Positions 24,901-36,337 of a DNA stretch of 64,000 nt are shown here, one piece after another. Source of the DNA: Gnetum montanum. Taxonomy: Eukaryota; Streptophyta; Gnetopsida; Gnetales; Gnetaceae. The translations under genes and the position numbers were made by a program. Each line of letters opens with the position of its first letter. Positions within the stretch are counted from its first letter, which is position 1. The notes beneath the pieces are model-generated. The model was not told the origin of the DNA, did not search any database, and was given only the letters and a program-made list of their open reading frames with translations. The DNA is taken from the NCBI GenBank assembly GCA_015680685.1, contig MNCI01020094.1, positions 641,290-705,289 of the forward strand. The letters are read 5' to 3'.

Positions 24901-25520
24901 TCTCAAAAGGTTAAGCACTAGAAAGATCACTGCACTTGGGTCCTAGATTGGGGTAAGAAATAAAAGATCCATAAGTGATAGTACAAGGTAGATTGTGGAT
25001 CCTACCTTAAGTGGCTCAAGGAGGAGTCAGTTGAATAGCGTAAGAGAGAGCTATTCATCTAGCGGATCTAGGTCGAGAGTTCATATTAGCTTTTTGAAAG
25101 TAATCTCATGGTGAAGCAATCGTCTACTATTTAGATCACGACTATGGTAGGTGAGCCCTATACAACTACTATTATCCTAGATCCATCTACTTGGATTGTA
25201 GTAGATAAGATTCGCATCCTTTTTGGCATTGATCTTAGAGATGTTGAGTGGGTCAGTATGATAGAGGACTAGATCCTCCATCATTTGGAGGAAGGCCTTC
25301 CACATATATTCCCAAACTTTATGAAGCCAAAATATTCATAGGTTTGATGTATTTTATGTGTTCTATTTTTTTTAAGTCATGGTTTTGGCTATGGATTACT
25401 AATTGGCTATATGTTGTTGCATTTCAAGCCTCAAGAGACATTGGTAGCCGTAATGGTGAGGGTGGGAATGATCCACCACTTCCTCCTCAAGATGTCACTC
25501 AACAACCTCTATTAGCTTAG
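21968..25520 (+). pseudogene. Degraded intron-containing locus, antisense to element B, function unknown
   Basis: A series of plus-strand coding segments is separated by short GT-AG gaps that look like introns: 22348-22429 (82 bp, GTAAGC to TTGTAG), 22711-22831 (121 bp, GTAAAC to TTGCAG), 23893-24000 (108 bp, GTATGC to GTTAG), about 24185-24282 (98 bp) and 25342-25438 (97 bp). Readable segments include GDFDAHASRFNLVYKKCKDD before the second gap, VNIDIDEVHFCNLIGVLTNG and KVKELGHHEEVLEWLGA (23039-23359), FRLRADTSIIIHMHFAFF (23450-23500), VAQVIVEVEKRCVDEALLK after the third, and a last exon ending PPLPPQDVTQQPLLA at 25520. Stops and shifts show it is dead. I do not recognise the protein. Antisense reading frames are known in Tat elements, usually downstream of integrase, so an element-borne gene or a captured host gene are both possible. 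Confidence 0.5.
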
Positions 25521-26150
25521 CTTGTTCAGCTATTTTTTTTTATTTTCATGTTGATGGCTATGATTATTCAAGATAATTATTATTTTTTGACCTTTTTTCT
25601 AACATAGTGTGGCCATGATGACTATGCATGTTATGGACATTCTAACTTTAAATTTAAATTTTGGTTTTATTTTTGGCTATATATATATTATTTGTTCTAA
25701 TGCTATAAATGGCTATGTTCACAACCTTGGTCAAAAATGACTAATTAATGTGGTAAAAGGGTAACCAAAAAAATATAATAAAAGAGATGTTTTCAAGTTA
25801 TAAAATCTTAGTAGACTAAAACACTAGTTTAGAGTCTTAGTGGACTGTAATTTTGTCAGTTTAAGGGAATAGTAAGCCATGTTGTAATATATATATAAGG
25901 CTTTTTGATGTTTATAATATGCGTAAAAGTAAAGAAAGGCTATAATAAACAAGTAAAAATGCAAATGAGATTAGGCTACATGCATAAAGAGTAAAATAAA
26001 AATGCATGAAAGAGTATAACAAATTGAAAAAGAAAGGTTAGGTTGTATGGCTATCCATACATCTGGTTATAATGGCATAGGATGGAGAAGGTTAAGGTGA
26101 AATTCACTTGTGTAGATTCTTCCTAATCTTTGTAAGGTTATGGAATGTTT
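25521..26150. other. AT-rich spacer between antisense locus and element B protease
   Basis: Non-coding and AT-rich. It contains TAAAATCTTAGTAGACTAAAA and TTTAGAGTCTTAGTGGACTG near 25803-25850, motifs shared with the spacers at 9.6 and 13.4 kb. A possible minus-strand donor (GAT then GTATGG) lies at 26060-26055. Confidence 0.45.
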
Positions 26151-27202
26151 AAGGCCTATGTTGCACAAGCTTATATTCGCCATCCCCTTCACTTACGATG
26201 TTAAAAGGGAGTTCATTCCATAATGCATCCCATTGCTTATTGTTGTCATTGTTGGATTGTTGCTCTCTTTAGGGCTATTAGATTTCATGGCTAGGAGCTT
26301 CTTTTGAAAGCTTCAATTAAGGCCCCTGCTCTATGTTTACATTGTTGATAGCTAGGGGAATCACATTATCACCATGAATGATGATTTTCCCTCCCTTGTA
26401 AGGAAGGTGAATTTCTTGATGGATGGGTGAGGCAATAGCTCATAATTGAGCCAATTAAGATATTCCTAGGATAAGGTTGAGTCTTGGTGTCTCCTCCACC
26501 ACCAAAAAATTGGATGTTATGGGGAATTGACCTCTTGCTAAAAAATCCAAGGAGATATATCCATTTTTGACAACTCTTAATCCAATGAAGAACTTAAGAG
26601 GTATGATGGTTGTAGCTGTATTTGCTCAGTTAGGCCTAAGCATTCAACGATGGTGCATGGGATGATGTTAGTTGCAACTCCATCATTAACATGTACATGA
26701 TGTATCTTAAATTATCCAACATGTATGGTTATGAATAGATAATCCCTAGTTACTCTGCCATTTTGGGGATTAACCTTAATTTTGCTATCATGAAATATTA
26801 GAGGTGTTGACTTCTTCCCACTTGGCAAGGGAGGGACCATCACTACATGGATGGCTTTCTCATTAGTAGGGATGTTCTCACTAATGAGGATAGAAGTCAA
26901 CATTTTTACTAATGCCTCATGATGTATGAAGGAATTCATGATCAGGTTATACAAGCTTAAGGTTGTATTCTTTTTCATGAAGGATTACTTTACTTAGTCC
27001 ATTACACTAAGGAAATTTTTATCATTAGCCATGGGCTTGTTGTGCTAGTTGTGCTTTACTTCCTCCATGCACCCCTAAAATGAAAAATTTGGCTTTAGGT
27101 TGTGGTTTCTAGGGCTTTTCTTGGTTGTTCATGTTATAGGTTTTGGTGTCCTCTTATGGCTCATTGGCTGAAGAGGACTAGGCAGAGGAGGTCATGGGTA
27201 TA
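26151..27202 (-). pseudogene. Protease and end of gag (element B)
   Basis: The minus strand carries NPQNGRVTRDYLFITIHVG (26760-26712), then HVNDGVATNIIPCTIVECLG near 26680. The latter corresponds to the Tat aspartic protease core (LVDNGAAVNIIP in relatives). Farther on are SKMDISPWIF, a FWWWRRHQDS stretch matching the FFVVD segment, and DALWNELPFNIVSEGDGEYK near 26215-26160. The protease cuts the polyprotein. The active-site triad region reads Asn-Asp-Gly rather than Asp-x-Gly. Upstream of 26990 the frame is the gag-protease linker, broken at 27207 by element C; it resumes at 44764. Confidence 0.75.
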
Positions 27203-27207
27203 GTTGA

Positions 27208-28052
27208 TGATGAGTGGTGAAGTACCCCTATGCCCAACCATAAAAATACAAGCATTCATGCATGATCTAGTCGAACTCCAAGGATTAAGTGCTTATGAAC
27301 TTACATAGAAGAAGGATGAGTTATGTATTTGTTATCTTTCCAAGCTTACTTGTAAGGCACAATTTTATAATTAAGTAAACTTGAGGTATATGATTTTTAT
27401 GCTTTTTATGTTTTTTTATCTTAATCTCCTAAGTGTGTGTAATGAAAAAATTTAATTAACTAATGGATCTTTGTAACTCTAATGTGAATCAAATCCTAAC
27501 ACCATCATCTGTTCCCACTCTCTAAACACATCTTGAACTAGTGTAACACTACTGGGGTTGCCAAATGCCAAATGCTAGTCGTTACTGGGTTACCAAGTGG
27601 TCCACGCATGCTCCAAGTGGTCGTGCTAAGTGTGCTAATTCATTGATAATTAATAATTCATAATTCTATGGAAATAACATTAATTAAATATTAAAAGCAT
27701 CAAATAATAGTAAATAACATTAAATGCAATAATTAAACTATTCTAAATATTGCAAGGTTTATCACAAAGTTTGTCTTTATTTTAGGACGCAAGGTGTGCT
27801 CAGGTACACAATGCTTGAATAAGGATCCGTACACTTTATGACTCCTACTACAGGCACTCAAAAATAATTCTAACTCTAGAATATAAAAATTGCAAGAGTT
27901 TGACTAAGGAATAAAAAAAATAATGCCAAACCAAGTGCCCTATCTCCTATTTATAGCCAACAAGATAGGTTCTGACATCGCATGTTTGATATCAGTTTAG
28001 CATCTCTGATATCATGTATCCAATATCCAGGTTCTGATATCAAGACTTATCA
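27208..28052 (-). repeat. 3' LTR of element C (845 bp)
   Basis: It starts TGATGAG at 27208 and ends CTTATCA at 28052 (one change from CTCATCA). The TATA box reads TATAAATA on the minus strand at 27956-27949. It pairs with the 5' LTR at 43892-44758, with many differences throughout, indicating an old insertion. Confidence 0.93.
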
Positions 28053-28062
28053 TACCCCCATG
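28053..28062 (-). other. Polypurine tract of element C
   Basis: The minus strand reads CATGGGGGTA directly before the 3' LTR. The identical ten bases precede the 3' LTR of element D. This tract primes plus-strand synthesis. Confidence 0.7.
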
Positions 28063-29270
28063 ACTGAATGAAAACTTGCCCTTGAGTTCCTTACAAAATA
28101 TTGGAAAGGTATGGGATTATTGACTAAATAACAACTGATGATGACATGGAATGACAGGCTCAAAGTGCCTCGATATGAAGCACATTGGCTAGGTTGTGGG
28201 TATGGTAGATACTAGGTTAGAGGTTTGCAACTGATAACTACCAAAGGTATAGGGGTGAGATAAGTAATGGAATGGAAAAATTTGTGATAGGCCCCCATGA
28301 CTAAGAGTGAACCTTCAGTAGCAATAGCATGGAAAACAAAAGAACAAGGAAGATTAGAGAAATAACAATGGTGAAGCCAATAAAATAAAAAATAAAAATG
28401 GATGTCATGGATGGGGTGAAATGAGAATAGTTGATTGAAAGAATAATTTCACTAAAAAGGAATGTCAGTGGGTCCTCCCCAAAGTAGGCCCATTCCCTTT
28501 ATGCCTTGAAAAAAACACAAACCAAAGAGTCTGTAGGCTCTAGGAATGACATATAGAAATAATAGTTAAGAATTCACCTACAAGAATTTACCAAAGAATA
28601 ATAATGTATTGACCAAGATATATACTAATCATAAAATCAACAATGAGGTGGAATATGGAAAGTAACATGAAAATAGAAGAGAGAATGGAATGGAATCCCA
28701 AAATCAAGGTTGTGTAAAGTCCCTTATGTAGTATGTGGTGAAGGTGACTTAATAAAATTCAGCCCAAATCTAGATTAAAACTAAGCACATCCAGTGACCT
28801 TACATGAACACACATAGCAACCCATCCTCTTGAAGCAACAAGAATGCTTCCATAGAGCAACCACCATCCCGAAAAAGAGATGAATAGAGAAATAGGAAGT
28901 GAGAAAGGGCCTTAGTTAGAGAGAACCTTCAGGCATGGATAACATGTCTTTCTAGTGCCATAACCAATGCTTGTAGCTCATGTTCCTTATTATGTCCAAG
29001 AGGTGTGCATTGAATTCCCACTAGCTTTTTTTTCCTTCTTCTTTTTATTTCTTTTTTTTTATATGTGAGAAACACACCATGCAAAGACTTATTTGATTCA
29101 TTCAACTTCCTAATATTAGTTGGCAGTGGAATGGTAAAAAACCCATGAAAAACATCCAAGTACCCAAGAGAATAGCCATCACAAATGCATCAAATCCCCT
29201 TGAGATTGCATCCTTTTGAATCCATTTGAATCTTTCGTCAGTTTGAAGAATACCAAGTCACCAATTCATT
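28063..29270 (-). other. 3' tail of element C, distal part
   Basis: Region between integrase and the 3' LTR, collinear with 30111-31660 of element D. It lacks a segment of about 330 bp that D has at 30213-30545. A strand-biased pyrimidine-rich part encodes hydrophobic residues, but no conserved reading frame can be claimed. The segment continues at 37265 on the other side of D. Confidence 0.7.
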
Positions 29271-29275
29271 AATGG

Positions 29276-30100
29276 TAATGAGTGGTGAGGTATTCCTATG
29301 CTCAGCCATACAAATACGAGAGTCCATGCATGATCCAATCGAATTCCAAGGACTAAGTGCTTATGCACCTTTGTGGAACAAGAATTGGTTGATCAATCAT
29401 TGTCTTCCCAAGCTTACTTGTATGTCACGATTGTATGGTTAAGTAAACTTAAGGCATATGATTTTTATACTTTTTTGTATTTTTATGTTCTGCTACTAAT
29501 AAGGGAGGAGAGAGATAACTAAGTAACTAATTTAATTTGACTACTTATTAACTAGGCTCTAACTACTCCTAACACTAGTATCCATTCTCACTTGTTGTAC
29601 ACATCCTAAACCAATGCAACACTATTGAAATTACCAAACGCTAAGAGTTATTGGATTACCAAGTGTTACATGCATGCTCGAAGTGATCGTACTATGTGTG
29701 CTTACTTAGGAGAGTTGTAGGGTGAGAGAGAATCATTAATTAACTAAGGAAAGCATTAAGTAATAGTAATTAACATTAATTAATCTATTCTAAATGTTGC
29801 AAGGTTTATCACAAAGTTCATCTTTATTGCTGTAGACAAGGTGTGCCCAGGTACACAATGCTTGAATAAAGATCTGTTGACTTTATGACTCCTACTATGG
29901 GCATGTAGAAATAATTCTAACTCTAAGAGGGAGAAAAGGAAAGAGTTTTGGTAAGGGACTAAGACTAACTATGCAAACCAAGTGTGCCTACCTCTTATTT
30001 ATAGGCAACGAGGCAGGCCATGATATCACATACATGATATCGCATGGAAGGCCACAATATCGCGTACATGATATTGCGGACACAATATCGTGGCTCATCA
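29276..30100 (-). repeat. 3' LTR of element D (825 bp)
   Basis: It starts TAATGAG (TGATGAG with one change) at 29276 and ends CTCATCA at 30100. TATA box at 30003-29996 (minus). The U3 edge at 30014-30100 carries GATATC/AATATC boxes in inverted pairs. Confidence 0.93.
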
Positions 30101-30110
30101 TACCCCCATG
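30101..30110 (-). other. Polypurine tract of element D
   Basis: Minus strand CATGGGGGTA directly before the 3' LTR, identical to that of C. Confidence 0.7.
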
Positions 30111-31840
30111 ATTGAATGAAAACTTATCCTTTAGTTCCTTACAAAATCTTGAAAAGGTATGGGATTATTGACTGAATGAGAATTAATAGTGACATGGAAT
30201 AACAAACTCAAAGTGCCTAGTGAGTGGATCAACAAACATATTACAACATTGGTGTTCATGCCCTTTGTGGTGAACACTATACATGGATGACATCTAGACC
30301 TTCACTTGACAAATTGAAGAGAAAGAGGGAGAAAAGAAAATGAGGCACATTGTTGCCAATGCTGAGATTGTGCCCTCCATTGTTTATCCATAGCCATGCA
30401 ACCAGACTTGTTCCTAGCGTAAATGTTCTAGCTCTAGTCCATCCCGAGTGCTTCCTCCTTTTTTAGTCCATAGTTTGTGTAATCACCATCTACACACACA
30501 ACACAGTCACGAATGAGTAAGGATAAGTAAGCCACAAAGTAATTGATACCTTGCCTCAATATAAAATTCATTGGCTAGGCTGTGATTATGGTAGAAACTA
30601 GGTTAGAGGTTCATTATTGATAACTACCCAAGGTGTAGGGGTTAGGCAAGTAGAAGAATAGAGAAATTGAAAAAATTGTGCTAGGGCTCCCATGACTAAG
30701 AGTGAACATTTAGTAGCAATAAGATGAAAAAATATAAGAAACAAAAAATATGGGAGAAATAACAATGGCAGTGCCAATAATGTGGATGTCAAATATGGGG
30801 ATGAAATGAGAAATGTTTGATTACAAAGAACATTTAAGGAAAAGAACTTAACAATTGCACCAAAAAGGAATGCCAATAGGTCCTTCCCAAAGCAATCTCA
30901 TGCCCTTTATGCCCTAACAAACCCACAAACCAAAGATTATATAGGCTCTAGGAATGTCATTTGGATGCAAGAGTTAAAAACTTACCCACAACAATTTACC
31001 AAGGAAAAATAATGCATCAACCAAGATATGTACTAATCATAAAACTAACAATGAGGTGGAAAATGGAAAAGAAGATGGAGAGTAGAAATGGAATAGAATC
31101 CTAAGAGCAAAGTTGTGTAAAGTCCCTTGTGTACATCATGGTTAATATGCCTGAGTAGAACTCATTCCAAATCCAGACTCAAACCAACCACACTCAGTGA
31201 CCTCGCATCAATACACTTGGCCAATCCATCCTCTTAAAGCAACAAAAATGCCTTCACAAAGAGTCACCACCATCCCAAGGAGAGTGAGATGGAGAAGCAA
31301 GAATTAAGAAAGGGCATTAGTTAGAGGGAACCTTCAGGCATGGATAACATGTCTTTCTAGTGTCATAACCAATGCTGGTAGCCCAGAGTTTTTTATTACG
31401 TCTAAGGGGTGTGCTTTGAATTCTCACCTTTTTTTAATGATTTTTTCATGTGAGAACCATACCATGCAAAGACTTATTTTTATTCACTTAGCTTCTTGAT
31501 ATTTAATCAATGGAAAAATGGCAGAAAATCCATGAAAAGCATCTAAGCACCCAAAAGAATAGCCATTTCATGTGCATCAAATTCCCTTGAATCACACCCT
31601 TTTCATCCATTGAGTCCTTCCTCGGTTTGAAGAATACCAAGCCACCAATTCATTAATAAGTTTATTTATAAAAAGGGATAGTATAGTTTCAAAACCAAGG
31701 GAGACCATAGAGTTGAATGGAGGAATGGACAGTGTGGACTCATTGGCTATTTTATTAGAAGAACCATATATTAATATCAACATTGAGAATCAAAGATAAA
31801 AACAAAACATTAAAAATCAACATTATTATAGTATAATCCA
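30111..31840 (-). other. 3' tail of element D
   Basis: Region between the end of pol and the 3' LTR, collinear with the tail of C and, more distantly, with 56950-57810 of element E. A 92-codon hydrophobic frame (30876-30598) is open, but its counterpart in C is broken, so I do not call a gene. Confidence 0.65.
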
Positions 31841-32130
31841 TCATCATGAGCACTTATTTATGATGAATGAAAGTAAATCAAACAAAGAAATAGGAAAAAA
31901 TATGAATGATGGTGTAAGAAAAAAACAAAAATAAGTAAATTTGAAAAATGTGCAAAACAAAGAGATATAAAACAAAAATGTGTAAAACAAAAATATAAAA
32001 AGAGATGAGCGCTTAGAATGGTTAGCATTGGTGGTTGTCTCTCCTATGATTGAGTTGGAAGGAGGAGATCTGAAATAATGAGCAGGGTTGTCCACCAATA
32101 GAAGCAATATTAGTACTAGCTATTTTAGGC
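31841..32130 (-). pseudogene. C-terminal end of pol (element D)
   Basis: Minus-strand frame from 32107 to 31844 reads DNPAHYFRSPPSNSIIGE, then a hydrophilic NANHSKRSS and a long Phe/Leu/Ile-rich stretch ending NKCS. The same end occurs in element C at 37724-37455. It is joined at 32131 directly to mid-RT sequence because the intervening domains are deleted. The hydrophobic tail of about 50 residues could form a membrane segment; its role is unknown. Confidence 0.65.
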
Positions 32131-33300
32131 TCATGGAAGTATCTATAATAGCTAGTATGTCCAAGAAATGAACTACCTTTTATAGTTTCAAGCTACCAAG
32201 TAATTCCTTGGATACCTTTAATCTTTTTAGGGTCTACCTCTATCCTTGTTTGTGAGATCTTATGCCCTAATACTACACCTTCTTGGACCATTAAATGGAT
32301 TTTTTATCAATTGAGCCTTAAATTGGTTTCTACACATCACTTTAGTACTTGTTATAACTAGTCCAAGGCTTGATCAAATTTCTCTCTATAAGTGGAGAAT
32401 TCATCCATGAAGACTTCCACCCCATTTTCTATATGGTGCTATAATATGCTTATAACCATAGAAACATTGTAGGGGCATTCCACAAGCTAAATGGTATCTG
32501 TTTGTATGCAAATGTTCCTCAAGGACTGGTGAACATAGTCTTGGCTTGGTCTTCTAAGGCTATTTATATTTGGTTGTACCCACTGTACCCATCCAGCAAA
32601 CTATAGTAGCAATGTTGTGCAATGGTGTCTAAGACTAGGTCTACAAATGGCAACAGAAAGTGGTCTTTGAATGTTGCCATATTCAATAGCCTAAAATCTA
32701 TGCACACCCTCAATTTACCTTTCTTTTTAGGCACAATAACTAAGGGACTAACCCATTCACTATTAGCAATGGGGTATATGAACCTAGCTTTTAAAAGCTA
32801 TTCAATTTCTTCCTTAACCACTTGCTTAAGCTTTCGGTTCAATCGCCTCTGCAGTTGTTGTCGAGGCTTCATGGAGGCGTCGATGTAAATTCTATGTTGG
32901 CATATCCTAGGATCTATTCTAGTTAATTTGGGATATGACCAAGTGAAGGCTTTTGATCATTTATTCATCACTTTCAGTAGTCTTTCTTTTTGTTAAGGAT
33001 CAAGCTTCATGTTAATAATTACTGATTTTCCATTTTTAAGAAATATGTATTCTATACCAGTGGGTAATGGTTTTAGCTCAAGGGCATCTTGCTTAAACTT
33101 ATTAGGTCTTTTCAACTTTCCCCAATTGATATTTCAAGGTCAAGACTTGGAAGTTGACAATAGACTTGCTCTAATGTGTCTATGCTATCAATGCAAGTGC
33201 AAATCAAACCCTCAGTTGGTTCCATGCATATAGTTGAACTACTCTCTTGATTAGCTATTAGCGATTGGGTGCCTTCCTATCTTGTGGCTGCTACATACAG
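32131..33300 (-). pseudogene. Reverse transcriptase, truncated (element D)
   Basis: Minus strand: a linker ELKPLPTGIEYIFLKNGKS (about 33080-33020), then KLTRIDPRICQHRIYID, RRLNRKLKQVVKEEIE, WVSPLVIVPKKKGKLRVCID and FRLLNMATFKDHF (about 32780-32680), then YYSLLDGYSGYNQI near 32600. The catalytic box reads FMDE at 32411-32400 where elements C and E have FMDD, so the second catalytic Asp is replaced. The domain is cut at 32131 by the deletion that removed its thumb, RNase H and integrase. Stops are present as well. Confidence 0.85.
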
Positions 33301-34002
33301 TCATCTTTGTACATTTGTCACTTGTGCACATTGGTTGCATGTAGGCAATGTTAAACATTGCACAAACCATGACTTCTGCACGCAACTACATACTGTCTCA
33401 CTGTATGTGATGCATGGAACTTTCTTCCTCTCGATCCCTCCAAATGTATTTTCCTTTGATATTTCTAAGGAAAGATCATGGATACCTAGGTGCATGTCAA
33501 TTGTACTTAGCCATGCTCTACCCATTATGATTGGGAAGTCTCCTTTACCATTGTTCACTTGAATCACTAGGAAGTCAACTATATATGACCACCCACAAAC
33601 AGTAATGATAATGTCCTTAACTACTCCCAATGAAATAGTGATGGACTAGTCGGCCAACTCTAAATGAATGTTACTCTTTTTTAGCGGAGGCAGGTTCCAA
33701 GCCTTGTACATTTCTTGACAAATTAATTTGACACTAGAACCTAAATCTAAAAGAGCTTTGCATGACTCATTTCTAGTGATTTTTAGATATATCATAGGAC
33801 TCCTAGGATTAGAGAATTTCCTAGGAAGATGGCCAGATTTTATCCAATCGATGATGACATGAGTTAACATGACCGTATGCGTTGAGCATAGTTTTTGGGT
33901 TGAAGGGAGCTCTGAAGCTTCAAGTGATAGTGAGGCAATTGAAGAATCAGCCACTTGGGGATTAGTTGAATTGTTGGTTCTAAAGAAAGGTCTTTTCTTC
34001 AT
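33301..34002 (-). pseudogene. Aspartic protease (element D)
   Basis: Two consecutive open stretches on the minus strand (34002-33646 and 33630-33301) carry the Athila-like protease. They read KKRPFFRTNNSTNPQ, HVIIDWIKSGHLPRKFSNPR, then CKALLDLGSSVKLICQEMYK (active-site DLGSS near 33765-33735), WNLPPLKKSNIHLELAD, and after one stop DIIITVCGWSYIVDFLV, GDFPIIMGRAWLSTID and HDLSLEISKENTF. This is the best-preserved protease in the window: the active-site motif is intact and only one stop (where relatives have Gln in DQSI) interrupts more than 200 codons. Confidence 0.88.
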
Positions 34003-36337
34003 GTGGTTGTCAAAACCAATAGTAGCCTGAGGGTTAATAGCCCTTGTAGCTTTATGTTGCTGCGGTTGGATAAGGCGTTCACCCTACATGGTTGGAGTAG
34101 GTGGTAATGGAGTTAAGGGTGGAAGAGGTGCAACTGGATGATAAGGATGGTATGTTTATGGAACATCACCCCTAGGAGAAGGAGTTCTATAATACTCACA
34201 AGCTTGTTAGTGAGGTTGAGGAGTAATGTCACTAGTAGAGTCACATGGAGGAACTAGCTACTACATGTAATAATCATATGGGTCAGGTTGTTGGTAAAGA
34301 TACTATTGTCATGGTGGTGGCATTTCCCATGATTCTGGGTATTCCCACTACTAATACTACTTGATTGGTTGTGATGGAGTTCTACTTGGATAATATGTTA
34401 AGGGTTGGTGGAACTACCTTGGGTTACCTTGAGGATAAGGTAACCTTTGGGGTATTTGCCTTTTGTTTAATCGTGGGTTGAGTGCATACACACCAAACTC
34501 TTGTAGATGTGAGGTTATAGGGTAACATCCCTTAGGATGGTCATATTGGCATATCTCGCATCTATTATCATTATCTGTATTTGAATCCACAACCTATTTG
34601 ATGATGGCAACTTTGCCTTTACCCTTGTTACATGCATGTTTAGTTTTTCTCTCTTTTCTTTTTTCACAATCACTACCTTGCTCTCTAGGCTCCTCTACTA
34701 TTTTAAGAATGGTTTGAAATCTATCATCTAGGGAATCCCACATTCAGTCTACCTTTGTTGATACTTATGATGCTAATTTTTGGATAGGCAAGGTTTTCTT
34801 ATTCACCATATCTTCAAGTGATGACTCTTCTTCATCCTCGCAGAAGCTTACTCCCCTCTTCCAGAGGGAAGGATCTCTGTTATATTCCTCCACACTCTCT
34901 TTTTCATAACTCACCTTTCTCTTTAGCAACTTACTCTAATAATCTTTGAACTTGATGGGTCCTAAGCTCAGATAGCCTCCCTTGGGCATACATCCATTTT
35001 TGAATAACCATGACTAGGACAATGATGTAATAGTGCATAATAGTAGCCCATGGTAGCATCCAAGGGTTCATGACCTCCTTACTTCCATCCATGGATTTGC
35101 TTTTGTAGGTTGGACACTCGAGAGTACATTTGGTACTTATCTTTGAACAATTCTAACATGGTACTCCACCTACAAATGGATTCCAATTCTAAAGACCAGT
35201 ACTAGCTTTTCACTTCTTTGATTAGTATCCGTGGAAACAACTTTAATTTTTGCCATTCACTTTCTATCTTTTGTAAGACACATGCATCATGAAATGCTTG
35301 TAGATGATTTTGAGGATCAGCATTATATCCCCCTTCAAGTCATGGGATATTTTTCATGTCTAATCTCTTGATCCTACTATCTTTTTGGTGCCTTGTTGGG
35401 ATTATAATAGCCTCAGTTATGTCTAGCATACTTCAAGTAGTGAGTAGGGGTTCATCATGATTATCCTGTCTATGGTGTCTATGATGCCTATGTTGTTCCC
35501 TACTCTCCCTTTTTTTATAATGTGTTTCTCTAGAGTGCCCTCATTCCCTTTCTCGACTATTCTATCTATGATTCTCATTTCACTTACCCTTATCCTCATG
35601 ATCTTTTTCTTTGTGACTGTGTCTAGATCCTGAAGGAGAGGGCGAAGGAGATGATGAAGGTAAAGAAGAAGGAGGACTGTCATCATGTTAGTGCTTACTT
35701 CCTTCTCTTCGGTGGTCACGACCATGATCACGATTACGATCGAAATGTCCATCTTTTTCATATGTTCATGTTTCTTTCTCACATGCTTTGTGTCTTTCGG
35801 TACTAGAATTTGGGTTATGGATAGTTGAGTAAAGATTCTGATACACAACCCTTAGACCAAAGTTAATGGGAGGAACATCATTATGTGGGTAAGTGCCTAA
35901 GATAGGTTCACCACCCTCATTTTTGCTTAGGACATGTGGGACGTTCTACGAAAACTTTCTTTTTATGGATTCATGAAATCTCTCCTATTGTAAATCCCTT
36001 TGACATTGTGCCTTCATGGTTTGATACTCTCTAAAGTCATGATCATGCACAACGTACTCTACCAGTAAGTGCTGCATACCAATTCATGTGAGATCATGAA
36101 GAAGCATGCCCAAGACAGAGCAATCAAGAGTAACACTATGTTACCTTCTAAATCTTGCGAATGCAATTGTTCATTTTGGTGGAGAATAAAGGTAAAGTTC
36201 GGTACACATTCATCAATATGAACATATACCACATGAAATTGTTGAGGGACTGGTGGATTATCATGTGTATTACACCTTTGATTATTCCTTGTATCAGCCC
36301 TAGGCAGTGAAACACTTTCATATGAAGAAGGAGACAT
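34003..36337 (-). pseudogene. gag (element D)
   Basis: It starts at 36337 with MSPSSYESVSLPRADTRNNQ and keeps 92 open codons through PPVPQQFHVVYVHIDECVP and DLEGNIVLL. Then follow a His/Ser-rich segment (about 35700-35600), the capsid-like core and an intact zinc-knuckle-like motif CEICQYDHPKGC at 34560-34525 followed by PITSHLQEFGVYALN. A Pro/Gln-rich segment leads to protease. Gag forms the particle and binds RNA. Several stops and shifts are present after codon 92. Confidence 0.85.

Noticed and set aside
30598-30876. Hydrophobic 92-codon frame as an envelope-like gene in D
   Set aside because: The corresponding part of C has stops and shifted frames; the hydrophobic character follows from the pyrimidine-rich strand.
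33269-33562. Plus-strand open frame of 97 codons
   Set aside because: Antisense shadow of the well-preserved protease of element D.
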